Below, piece after piece: positions 1 through 11,900 of a stretch of DNA of 64,000 nt. The notes under the pieces were generated by a model. It made no database searches. It saw only the letters and a program-made list of their open reading frames with translations, and was not told where the DNA came from. A program made the translations under genes and the position numbers. The first letter of the stretch is position 1, and every line of letters begins with the position of its first letter. The stretch is from Atherix ibis (lineage: Eukaryota; Arthropoda; Insecta; Diptera; Athericidae), in the NCBI GenBank assembly GCA_958298945.1, contig OY282607.1, forward strand, positions 75,012,868 to 75,076,867, in the 5' to 3' direction.

Positions 1-870
1 GTCATTATAAGTTGTTCTCGATGTCTTCAAGTCTGCAGTCCACAAAAAAATGCTAGTGTTCCCCAGCGTTCACTTTTATCTCCAACTCTTTCTTTAATTT
101 TCATTAATGATCTATCATCTGTTACTTCAAATCCAATCTACTGTTTCACTGATGACAGTTTTTTATATTTTTTTCCCGATTGTGTTTATATTTGTTTCCT
201 GACAAAAATCCAGAGTTTGTTAAATTAATTAAATTCCGATGTAGATAGTATATTACTATTGGGCTTAAAGAAGAGAGTATAATTAATACCGTTCCGAAAT
301 GCAGAGCATAAAGCCTCCTGTCATTAAAGCTAAGCCGAAATCTGCAGCCATTGTTCATGGCTGCAGATTTCGGCTTAGCTTTAATGACACTTGAATAACT
401 GAAACCGAGTTTTCATTCTTGGTATATGTGTATGTGTTAATACAATAGCAACCACCATGGAAATGACCCTATATTTAATATTACTCCACCTGATCCCAAA
501 CTTTATTGCACTTACTAGATGGGATGCAAAATCAAGCGATAAAATTAATAGGTAACAGAATTATTACGGAGGCATTACACTCATTAGAACACCGTTTTAT
601 CGTAATATCTCCTGTCTTTCCTTATTTTATCGTATTTTCTATAAACAGTGTTCCAGTGAATTGGCTAGTTGCATTCCGCCTCTAAAATTATTTCAAGGTA
701 ATACTCGTTTTGTCAAAAAATCCATAGTAGCTAGCCCTGATTCGGCCGTACTGTAAAATATAGAGATTATTTTTCCAACCGTTTAATCTGAATGTGGAAT
801 ACCCTGCTTCACTCAGTTTTTCCAAAAATGCACCACTCGCCATTTTGTGCTGCCAGAGGAGCCATAATGG
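1..870 (+). mobile_element. Non-LTR retrotransposon relic (CR1/Jockey-like reverse transcriptase, 3' half)
   Basis: The + strand, with several frame changes, carries reverse-transcriptase motifs: VPQRSLLSPTLSLIFINDL around 60-120, then a YCFTDDS block (FADDS-type catalytic motif, Phe-Thr-Asp-Asp) near 140-160. Further on are remnants of the region that normally reads GNDHIF and LIGN...SLEHR (about 445-590), typical of the C-terminal part of these polymerases. It runs off the left edge, so the 5' part is not visible. Stops and frameshifts make it dead. A second copy lies at 22.3-23.0 kb. An inverted duplication is embedded at 320-388. Confidence 0.75.
320..388. repeat. Perfect 32-bp inverted repeat with 5-base loop inside the LINE relic
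   Basis: Arms 320-351 and 357-388 are exact reverse complements, separated by TGTTC. The left arm is ordinary element sequence, since the same bases occur in the copy near 22725-22753. The right arm replaces element sequence present there. This is what a template switch to the opposite strand would leave. Confidence 0.9.
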
Positions 871-1700
871 GCATTTTGTGGATATTTTCTTTAATACATA
901 AATGCCGTAGGACTAAAAAAAGAATGAAATAATATAATTTTGAAAATTTTATGTGTATTTTATTTGAAAAAAATTTGGTTTTTATTATGATCCAAAATAG
1001 ATTCCATTATTTTTATGCGGTATTGTTGATTAAGTAGAAGGAAGATACCTGATTCAAAAATAAATTACACTAGTAAGATATGTAGTATTAAATCCGGTTG
1101 ATATAATTACGCTCCTTTTCTAAATATTTAGTAAGTTTATTCATGCAAATTCTGAATAAATAGTATTATTTAATAATTCTTAAAAAAATATTTTCTGCAA
1201 CTTGGGCAAAAAAAAAACTCATTTTATATAAAATTTTCTATAAATTTAATAAACTAAAAGCATCTGTAATTATTAATTTAAAATAATTTGTATTGTTTGT
1301 CCAAGTAGAAAAGTCAAAATGTTAATTAAAATAATAAAAGCAATAAATTTATCCTAGAATTTTTTGACTGAACTGTTGCCACTTAACTATAAATATTAAA
1401 TGTGATTATGTTAATAATAATCCTTTGAATATAGTAGCAACACATGCATGTACATATATATGTTACACATATGTATATTCGTTAGTTTACTCTTCAGATA
1501 AATATCAAATTAACACATATGCTAACTAATTATCTACGTTTATGTTAATAGATGGAACATCCTTTTAAATGGAAAGGCAGAATATTTTGGCACTTGTTCG
1601 CCCCTGGATATGTAAGGTACGTATACCCTATCTGGCATATTATCAAATGTGTTGATTTTTTCTTAGTTACAATAAGGCAGAAGGCATTCGATTAAATTTG
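870..1700. other. AT-rich spacer without recognisable gene
   Basis: Nothing codes convincingly on either strand. It contains short A/T runs and TATATG-type repeats near 1440-1480. A short GC-richer patch at about 1550-1640 has no recognisable product. Confidence 0.5.
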
Positions 1701-2360
1701 ATTGCTTCCCATTAATATATGGCATGGCGAACGGCCAGAGCTTCTTGTATTACCATCATATGGACATTAGGGCCCTGGCAAATGGCCAAATAATCAGTGG
1801 CATATTATTTTCAGTTAATATCCATGGCGGGTTTGTAACCCAACACGACGGCATGCGACTATGATGACGAACCAGTTGCCGAGCGGATAACACTAAAGAA
1901 GATCACATAATGCCTGTGACTGTAAAGTCGTGATCATTTTTCATATAGTACTCGGTATCAATGTGTGCGCTTTAATGAACACACACTTAACATGGTTCTC
2001 TTATGAGTTTGATATCTTCAAAGAATATGAACATTTTTCCGATCCAATCGAATTACAGGGACATTTACTGCTTTAGTATAGGTTGATAGCACTTACAACT
2101 ACACAAATAGGCGGCATGACCAACTGAAGACTTAAGACCTCAACGATAAGTCGCATGTTGTTAAAGGGAAGTGGTTGGGATCGTTCGTTAGCTGGGTGGT
2201 TGATCGGTTTGGCTAGTTAGCATATTCGTATAAGTGTGGCGGCAAGTCATTCAGATTGTCGTTTTTTTAAAAGCTGATGACGATTTCTTACTCGTAAAAA
2301 GATCTGTCGTCGGTCAAAATACAGTCCAATTCTAGACCTTGCTTGAATCAAATCAATCGG
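1700..2360 (+). promoter_or_regulatory. GC-richer stretch upstream of SoxE, candidate promoter region
   Basis: Base composition rises clearly above the surrounding AT-rich DNA and no transposon protein is visible. It includes TATAAG at 2229-2234 and an initiator-like TCAGAT at 2251-2256, 22 bases apart, a little closer than the usual TATA-to-initiator distance. The SoxE ATG is about 450 bases further on, so this would imply a single AT-rich 5' leader. Assignment as promoter is inference from position and composition; an upstream non-coding exon is possible. Confidence 0.25.
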
Positions 2361-2699
2361 TTGAAATTCTGTGCTCACAATATTCGTAGTAAAAAATCGT
2401 ATAATATTAGTTAGAATTACTATAGAAAAATTCTATGAACGTTAAAAATTTCCTCTTGTTTTCATATTGGTGAAATTTTATATTATTCATATTATAAAAA
2501 AAATAATTTTTTTTTAATTATTTATAAGCTTATGAAATTTGGTCTATTCAAAGTGAGTTTGGTATTATTATAAAAGTATCATATAAAATATGTTTTAATA
2601 TAAAATTCTTATTCAAACAAATAATAACCCCTGATTTACATTTTATTTAAAATTTTATAAAAAAATAAGAAAATAATAGTATAATTTTAATAAACGAAA

Positions 2700-2947
2700 A
2701 TGGAAGGACAATCGGTTATTAGTTCAGAATCAAAACCAATTGAAACTTTAATAACAGCTAGTTGTAGTTCTAAATATAATAAAATTAATAACAATAATAA
2801 TAATAATAATAAGAATAATAATAATAATGACGATAATAGTAATAAAAATGTTGCATCGGATGTTAAAAAAGAAGATGAAAATATTAATTCGGCTGTAATG
2901 AAAGTATTACAAGGATATGATTGGACACTTGTTCCAGCACCTACAAA
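2700..2947 (+). CDS. Sox100B: SoxE coding exon 1: start codon, Asn-rich run, dimerisation domain
   Basis: The exon encodes 82 complete residues plus two bases of codon 83. The ATG sits in a good insect start context (ACGAAAATGG) and an in-frame stop lies three codons upstream. Residues 28-50 are an Asn run encoded mostly by AAT repeats, likely variable in length between individuals. [14 protein letters not shown] at the end matches the segment that lets SoxE proteins dimerise on paired sites. The donor is AA|GTAAGT, with the GT at 2948-2949; the open frame would otherwise stop at 2949-2951, so splicing is required. Phase 2 joins exactly to exon 2. Confidence 0.92.
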
Positions 2948-5900
2948 GTAAGTAGTTAAGTTTATAAAGTTTCTTTTAATTAAGGATATAGTTATAGGAT
3001 GAACTTTTTAATTAGTTTTACAAAATTTTGCTTATGGAAAAATAATACTTATTATTATATTTCATAAGTAAATTAATTTATTTTATCAAATAAAGAATAA
3101 ATTGAAAATATTTAAGAACACATTTTTATCTATAGATTTGAATTTAATTTTAGATTAATTTAAAATCTTTTTAATTTTAAATTTAAACTAAAAAAAATGT
3201 TGATTTGAGATTTTTGAATTAAAGCTTTTTTAATTTTATTTATCATCAAAAAATATACATAATTTGCTTGTATAGTTTTTCCTATATAAAAATAAAAATT
3301 TTACTTTACAAATACTATTTTAGATACTCGTATTTTACTATTTGTAAATTGTATTGTCTTTATTCAATTTATCACTTTTGTGATTTCAACTTGTTTTATT
3401 AATAAATTATATAAGAATTAATGTTAATTATTGATAAATATTGACTAAATCGATTTTTCCAATACTATAAATTGTTAAATTTTTAATTTTCAAAAACCGT
3501 ATAAAAATAATTATAGATTTTTTTTACAACTTTTCTTTTTTAAAATTTTTACTATAATAAACTTTAATCAAAATCTCAAGCCTATTTCATAGTCTCGGGC
3601 AAGACCAAATGTTCTCGTCTTAAAATCGATTGTATCAATTTAGTAGCTATGAAATACTAGGAATCGTTTCTGTTTAAAGATTTTGGTTCTAATATAACAA
3701 TTATAGTTTTTAAAAGGATGCATATATCTAGCACATTAACCAAATTAATTTGATCGAGAAAAAAAATTGATAAAAAAGTATTACGAATAATTTACAAAAA
3801 CTTTATTTTAATTGAAATTGAACTGATAAAATTTTCTACAAAACTTAGTAAAATCTATAAAATTGAAAAATAACTTTTATTGTTATACCAAAAAAAATTG
3901 AATATAGAATTTATCCCAGTATACTATTTTTTGAAAATGGATTAAAATTAACTCAACAGTTCTAAAAGTAGTGAATAAAGTACACCGCCCGCCAATTGTT
4001 GTGAACCACCCATATTTTTACTAATATTTTTGCTGTCTAATATTGTGTAGGTGTACATTTTTTTTGAGCGCAAATAAAAGGATAATCCTAGTTTTAGCGA
4101 AATTCAAGGAAAATGTCGTATTAATTGATTTTATTTATTTGTTAACGAATAGCTATCTGATAGACTTCATATTTATTTATTAATTCGAATAAACGATTTT
4201 TGAATCGATCACACCGTTTTTTTAAATATCGTTAGAAAATTAGTTTTAATGGTAATTCTATTGTATTTTAGTCCATCTTCATAAATTTTTCACGTTAGTA
4301 TTCCCTACATGCTTTTATGATTTTCAGATCAGGAAGTCGAATCAATACTTCACAATTTTCGCAGTATGTATCCAGTTGAAATATCTATCGTCGGTGTTGT
4401 ACTGTATAAATTATTTTTCTAATTTAACAATTCAGAACCTATTTGTACTTTGTTGCGATTTGCTTTACCAAGAGAATAACACAAGACTTACAACATCACA
4501 GTAAGAAATCGCTTCCTACATCATAACTGAACCGAGCCTACTAAAGTGTCGTTGCGAATACTTTAAGTTGTTCCTCAAATCGTGGAAATAATAAGAAGAG
4601 GTGTTTGGTCCATCTTCAAAATACCGCTTTTCGTCAGAGAAGATGACTGCCCTGAGTCGGTATTTTAATTCATGTGATTTTATCAGGGCTTCTGGTTGAG
4701 ATATAAGCAAGAAGGGCCTTTTTCCAACTTTTTATACAATCTGTCTTACGCTCAAGGAAGAATTCAGTGCTTCCCTAAAAATGGGCTGCCATTGTCTCCC
4801 TGTTGTACCTGTTTTAACTCTACCCATTTTCTGTTAAAATTTCTTTAAAAAAAATCTTAAAAAAATATGCAACATTCTGCCCATTTGACAGTGAATTTCT
4901 CTAAATAAAAGACGTTATTTTTTAAATGCTTTAATAAGGCCAATTTCTACACTATTTAATTTTTCCACTTTCTCTTCTTAAATTTCTCATTTACTTGCTA
5001 CTTAAATAAAATAATGCTTCTAATTATAATGTTGAAAATAACTAATGGACCCAGACAGCTATTTTTAAAAAAAATACATTTAAAAAAATAACCATGGGGA
5101 ATTTACTTAATTACATTAAAACTAGACTTAGTTCTTCATCTGGTCACAAATTAAATTTCATACCAAAACACCCAAAAATAATATTACTATTCGTAAAAAT
5201 GTGTGTGGTTCCAAATAAATTTTTCGTTAAGTCTAACTAGCCGTATTTCAGTATATTTCGTAACTGATAAACTTAATTATAAATTGTGATATTTTGAGAA
5301 AAAATAATCTTAAGGGACAGTTTCTAAATAGATCATAATTATTTAATTAAACTTTCAAATTAGCTTCTTTTAATATTAATGACCATCAACATTCAGTTAA
5401 ATGAACACTTCATTTGCAAACAAATTCACATTAATGCTAAGTGGTTATTTTGAGTATTTCAGAGGACTTTATTATAATTGATATAACTTAGCCACAATAC
5501 CTGTAAATTTATAATAACTTATAATGAGTATGCATATATATATATATATATATATGTACATGTGTGCAGTACTAATTATATATATAGTTTTTAAATAAAT
5601 TTTTTGTAAAGAAATGTTTTATCCAAGTAATTTTTAGTAGTCGTATTATATTTTTAAATATTAAAACGAAAAAGAACATAAATTATTATTATATATTAAA
5701 GATAGTAAAAATAAATAGTAAATAATAAAATGGTACTAATTTAGTAAATAATGTATATTTGATTATAGATAAAATTTACATTCTATTAATTATTTACGTA
5801 GTTATTATTATACTAATTTTTTTTATACCATATTTATGCAAATACTCTATCAGTGAACTTTAAAATCTGCAATTATGAAAGTATATAGATTTATATGAAA

Positions 5901-8900
5901 TACTATATATAATTGTGAATATAAAATTCTTAGTTTAAACCTTAGTTACTTTTTTTTTATTTACATATGTGCATTTTTATTTTAAGGGTATATTTAGAAA
6001 CTTTATTTAGTTTATGTCTAGTCTATACGGTCTACTATTGTTAATTGCGTTTAGCAAAGTTAAATCAATAAAAAATAAAATTACAGTGACTTGTCGCTTT
6101 GTCAAATTGAAAAATATGCGCCATTCGCTAATCACTAAAAATTAGAACCTTTTTAGTTGAATTGCAGGTGAACAGGTAAATATTCGTATAAGTATTACTT
6201 GGTTAATGGTTGCATGAGTCAATAAGCAGTCGGAAAGGTGCATTCATCTCAGTTATTATGGTACCTTCACTAACCTAGTCGCATCCATATTCATCCACGT
6301 AAAGCCAGCGTTCTTATATAAATATACCATTAAAACTGAATGGCAAGAACTGATAAATTTGTATGAGGATTAGTTCACATTTTTATGAATTACGGAAACA
6401 ACGTATAAATCACGGGGTAGTTATTTGGTATTCTTTTTTTCTCTTTAGGATTTTTTATATGCGTCATTATTTCTCCCCCTAGCATAAATGTTGCCAGGAA
6501 GGTAAATAAGTTGGGCTCATTTTACTGATAACAGAAGGAAATGGACATAATTCAAGTGTCCAAATATAGCATTTCTTCTGAATTTTCAGTTTTCAGTTAT
6601 TCAAATTAATATCATAGACTGAATCTAACTGAAGAAGTTAAATGTGGTTACGATATTTTTTTCTTACAACATTCTGTCTATTTTTATTACTCACTTTTTC
6701 CCTTTCTTATTATATTATCATACATATGTATTTGCCTGATATTTTATAAATGCGCTCATATATAACATATCTATACACATATATTGTGGTTAGTTAAAGA
6801 TTTTCATATACCACACCTAGCCAGTTATTTAACACCTTTATGCTAAGTACGACGATGTAAATTTTTTAATTCGACTTCAGATTTTATCTATTTGCCAAGC
6901 GAATAGAACACTATTTAGTATCCTTAAAAAAACTTTTTTGATTCAACTTTATTTTGAATATTCATATTTTAAATGAGTCATCAATATTAAATTATTATTA
7001 ACAACACATTCATATAAAATATGTAGTATTTTTTTATGGATGTTAAAAAAATTATTATTATTGTATATTAATTTGCAGAGATTAACAAATTCAATATGAA
7101 AAGTAGTTGAAATTTTTAACAAAACATTGAATTTTATTTATTTTTATAGTTAAAAAACGCGTGAAATTATGATAATTTCACAGAACTTTTAAATTAGATG
7201 AGAATGTTAGAAAAATAAAACGGAAAAGATCAAAGGATTTAAAGCATTTTAAAAGAGCGGCATACAATAAATAAGACTCATTATAGAAAAGAGCTTATAA
7301 ATTATTAAAGTTTTCGAGTAGATAGTCTAAAAATTAAACCACAAAATTAGAATATCAATATTATTATTTTAAGTAAAGGTGAGATGTTTTTTGGTATTTA
7401 TGAAATAATATTTATTTTTTACCAGTACTTTGAAAAACTAGCATAAATTAAAAATGACCGATGTTGCTGAATTCTTTTAAGAAGTGTTCTTTTTGAACAA
7501 ATAAGTGGAACATATAGTTTTATCTCTTTCTCTCTCTCTATATATATATTTTTTATATAAAATATATATGGATATTTTAAATAATTATATCGCCATATAG
7601 GATAACTAAATGATAAGTCTACTTTTTATCAAATTTAATTTATTTTCTCATCCTTAATTAAATAGTCTAAGGAATTGACATAGTAGCGGAATATATATAA
7701 TAGGTTTTCGAATAAGAGCAATATGATTTCCTTTAAAAAAAAACATACTAATTGGTAAGGAAATTCAAATGTTTTTCATTTAATGTGAAGTACAATTGAT
7801 ACAATTAACTTCTGAATAAAACGTCATTCAAATGGCCTCCACGACTTCTTTTTCAGGAACGAATTCGATGAACCCAATTTTCGAGCACTTTTTCCACTAA
7901 ATCAAGTCGTATGTCATGAATAGTACGTTCAATATTGACTTCTAAAGCTTGAAGAGAATCTGGTTTATTGCTAAAGACCAATGACTTCAAATAAATCCAC
8001 AAGAAATAGTCTAATGGTGTTGAATCACAACTTCTTGGAGGCCATTTAATGTCACAATTTCTTGAAATAATCGAATCTCCAAACTTTTCTCGTAATAATT
8101 CGGTTGTTGCATGTGCTGTGTGGCACGTAGCCCCGTCTTGTTGGAACGAGATGTTATCAAGATCACCTTCTTCCAATTTCGGCCATAAAAAGTTGGTTAT
8201 CATCGATCTATACCGCTCTCCATTGACAGTAACGGTGTTACCAGCTATATTTCGAAAGAAGGACGGACCGATGATTCCACCAGACTGAAAACCACACCAA
8301 ACTGTCAATTTAGGTGAATATAATGGGTATTCATAAATAATTTGTGGATTTTCTTCGCACCAGAATCGACAGTTTTGTTTATTTACCGCACCACTCAGAT
8401 GAAAGTGAGCCTCATCGGAGAAGATGATTTTCTTACAAAAATCGTTATCGTTTCCAAGTTGTTCCAAGACAAAATCAGCAAATTCACGACGTTTAATGGC
8501 TTCAGTTCTTGAGTGATAACAATTTTATACCGAAATCAGCAAATTCACGACGTTTAATGGTCTAATGGCTTCAGTTCTTGAGTGATAACAATTTTATACC
8601 GATGCAAGCTCAAATCCTTTCTCAAAATCCGCCAGGTCGTGGTTTGAGACAGTCCCAATTCTTGAGAACGTCTTGGAATCGACAAATTGCGGTCTTCAGC
8701 AACACTTGCCTGAACGGCAGTAATATTTTCATTACTTCGAGCGGTTCTTTGTCGTATTGGCACTTGAACATTATGTAAAGAAAATGTACGCTCGAAATTT
8801 TTAACAATTCGACGAATAGCGAGCACAGTTGGACGATTATTACGACCATAAAATGGCAAAAGCGCACGAAAAGTTGCAATTGGAGAACGATTATTTTAAT

Positions 8901-11900
8901 AATAAAATTGTATAATTGTAAACGTTGTTCTTGCGTATATCTCTCTATGATGAAATTGTAAACATTTCTGAGTACAATGACTGAATCATATCACTCTTAT
9001 TGGAAAACATTACTGAATCATATCTGGAAAACCCTATATTATAGCAGCATACAAAATAGTTATATTCGATGGTAACTAATATCGATAGTTTTTAAAATAT
9101 TCAAATATGGATGCGTTTTATTTATTTATTTTATAATTTGTAAACGTATTTTTTGAAGTCCTCAATTAAAATAATTTGAGAAAGTAAACATTTTTGAAGT
9201 GACCCCAATTTTACTAGATAGCCTCAATACACGTATTTACAAGAATGCCGTATTATTTATTATTGAAACTTTTTTTTTAGTTTATACAAAATTACGTACA
9301 ATTTATTAAACATTTAATTTGTGATGTATAATGGAAGTTCTTAAATAAATACGATTAGATAGCATAAGAAGTAATTTTGCCATATAAGTTTTACTTTATA
9401 GTATTCAGATTTTTATGCAAATAAACTCTGCTCTATAAAATCAAGAGCAGAACTTCATAACATTATTAACTTAAATTTAGAAGCCGTTAGTTAGCATTTA
9501 TTTAATTTCTTTTATAACTTTAGTAAAATAAATTACTTTTCTTTCAATTTCTTACAATAAAAAAAATCATTTTAGAAATCTTACAATCTTAAAAGTAGTA
9601 AGAAAAATTAAGTAAATTTTACTTATAATATTTTTGCAGTTTTATTCAATTTTATTTTTCTATTTTAATTATGGAACTATAAAGTTATATACATTTTCTA
9701 AAGTTATATACATTTAAATGAATATATGGAAGGTATTAATTAATTAATTTGATTATAAAAATTATAAGCTCAGTTATTAATTTTTTAATCAATTTTAGTA
9801 TTTGTCAATCTTTTTATTAATACAAAACATTGTATATAAAGAATGGTAATTTTATATTTTATTTTAATTATTTGAATATTTGATAGTTTTTAGCTACGAT
9901 TTAAATATAAATATTTAATTTCAAAGCTTGTAAATATTTATCTATATATTAAAAATAGTACTTGAAAGTGATTTCGTATAGTATAAAGATATTTAGATTC
10001 GATTGAGTTACAAAATAGAATTAATTTTTTTGAAAAAAAAATGTATTATATTATATATATGTATGTAAATTTTGAAGGAAAATAAACTGAACAAAAACTA
10101 GATAGAATAAAATTGTTATGGAAATGAAAATACAACATCGTATTATAGGAAAAACAATTTCGTTACTTATCAATATTTGTACAATTACAACGATAATTTG
10201 CGGTCAGTTTATTTTCGACAGTTTATATTTTTGTTTGTACTTATAGTATTGTAAAATAAAGTAAGTATATTTACTAGAAGGTAAAAAGCCGCGCATAGTA
10301 GTCATCATAGAAGATTCAAAATAACAATTACTTTTAAATGTAAATTGAACGTAAACGTGTCAATAATTTCACATATTTTTTGAATGAGGTGTAAAACTTC
10401 ACTGGGCACATATGAAAAACTAATTTACATATTCATAAATGGCGGAAAAACTGAATCTTTATCGAAAATTTCTAATTGCGGCTTCCAATGAAATAATTAG
10501 CGCCTTTTGTAAAATTTTGTCGAACAACTTAAAAGGTTCCAGATCTCGAGAAATGCGCATGATAAATTTTCATAGTTGTAAGCGTAGGAAGTTCCCACAC
10601 TTGATATTGATATTCACCCGCTGACTTTTGCTTAACCAAACATAAACTGTATTTTACGTATTCCGACACCTGTACGTGGGACATTCACATGAATGCTTGA
10701 TCTCTAAACTGCCATGTGAATATTTGTCTTCTTTATACGTACATATCTCTACCCGCTTCCTCATCTGTATTTGACTAAACCCAAATATTTTATATGGTTT
10801 GAATTTTTTTTTTACATTATAAAATATAAAACTGCATTAGAGCAATTCAAAAATGTCGAAAAAGCATAGTTTTGCTACTACTGATAGTATGCTTGTAACA
10901 AGTAACTCTTGCATGGTGTTTACTTATTGTTACATTCATGTTATAGGACGTTAATATTTACATTCTGAGATAATAGAGCAGTCAGTTTTACTAAGTATAT
11001 ACACTCAAAAATAGAGAAAGGTTTACCAAAATTATTTATTTTTCAATTCTAATGTGCCAAGTTCCCATCACCTATTTATTCTATTTGTGATTGATCTCCC
11101 GTTAATCTAGGCAATAATTATGATAATTTGGTATACAACTACAATAATTTTACTGATTATACAGGAATATTATTTTATTTAAGTTCCGTTTATTTAACCT
11201 AGATTCACTAAAACTAAAGAAATGTTATTGAAATAACTCTTATTACCTATCAATTGAACAGAAAGCTTTCACTTTACTCTGAGGATTTGGGCAAATAATT
11301 TTCACATTATTTACGCAAAAACTGAAATTTTGTAAACATTGACTATATGAAAAAAAATTTGAAAAAACAAATAGATTATCAATAATTTTTTTTTTATAAA
11401 GGGATGTAGATTTTATAATTTGGAAAGTACAGCTTTGTTATTTGACAGTTGTTATATATATTTATTATTTAATATAATATTTATTTAGCTTTAAATTTTA
11501 TATTATAGATTGTATAATTAGCAATTCAATGCGGTAAAATTGTAAAAACTTTCTACAATTGTGGTGCCAGTTGGTGGATACGTTAAAAACCTTCTAAGCT
11601 TAAGAATTTTGATCTGGACCATACGTAGTTTTAATAAAATATCACTTGTAATAAGGATACTATAGCTCTAACTAATGAGAAGTATTCAGCAATATTAATA
11701 ATAAAACGATTTATAGATTTTTTTTTGAGTATTTAAGTTTTTTGCAAATAAACGATTCAATTTGATTTGGAAATTTTTCGATGCCAATAATATTTACATA
11801 AGCAGTCTAATTATTTAATTTATACTTAATTTTTACATTAGAAATTATTTTATAGAAAAAAGTTCAAAATACAAAACATATGCAAATATAATATATTCAA

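Larger units (their letters stand above)
7703..9034 (-). mobile_element. DD41D (rosa-like) Tc1/mariner element, near full length
   Basis: The element is about 1.33 kb between TA dinucleotides (7701-7702 and 9035-9036). The terminal inverted repeats are related: GGTTTTCGAATAAGAG at the left, and at the right the reverse of CTCTTATTGGAAAAC, followed by a partial second copy ending GGAAAACCC. The - strand encodes a transposase in pieces. The N-terminal HTH part (8554-8859, [34 protein letters not shown]) and the catalytic part (7853-8467) are separated by a tandem duplication. Confidence 0.88.

Noticed and set aside
5535..5556. (AT)n run as a functional site
   Set aside because: A simple microsatellite in AT-rich DNA, no further support.
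8049..8288. 79-codon open frame on the + strand
   Set aside because: Opposite-strand shadow of the DD41D transposase; the same shadow appears at 45162-45377.
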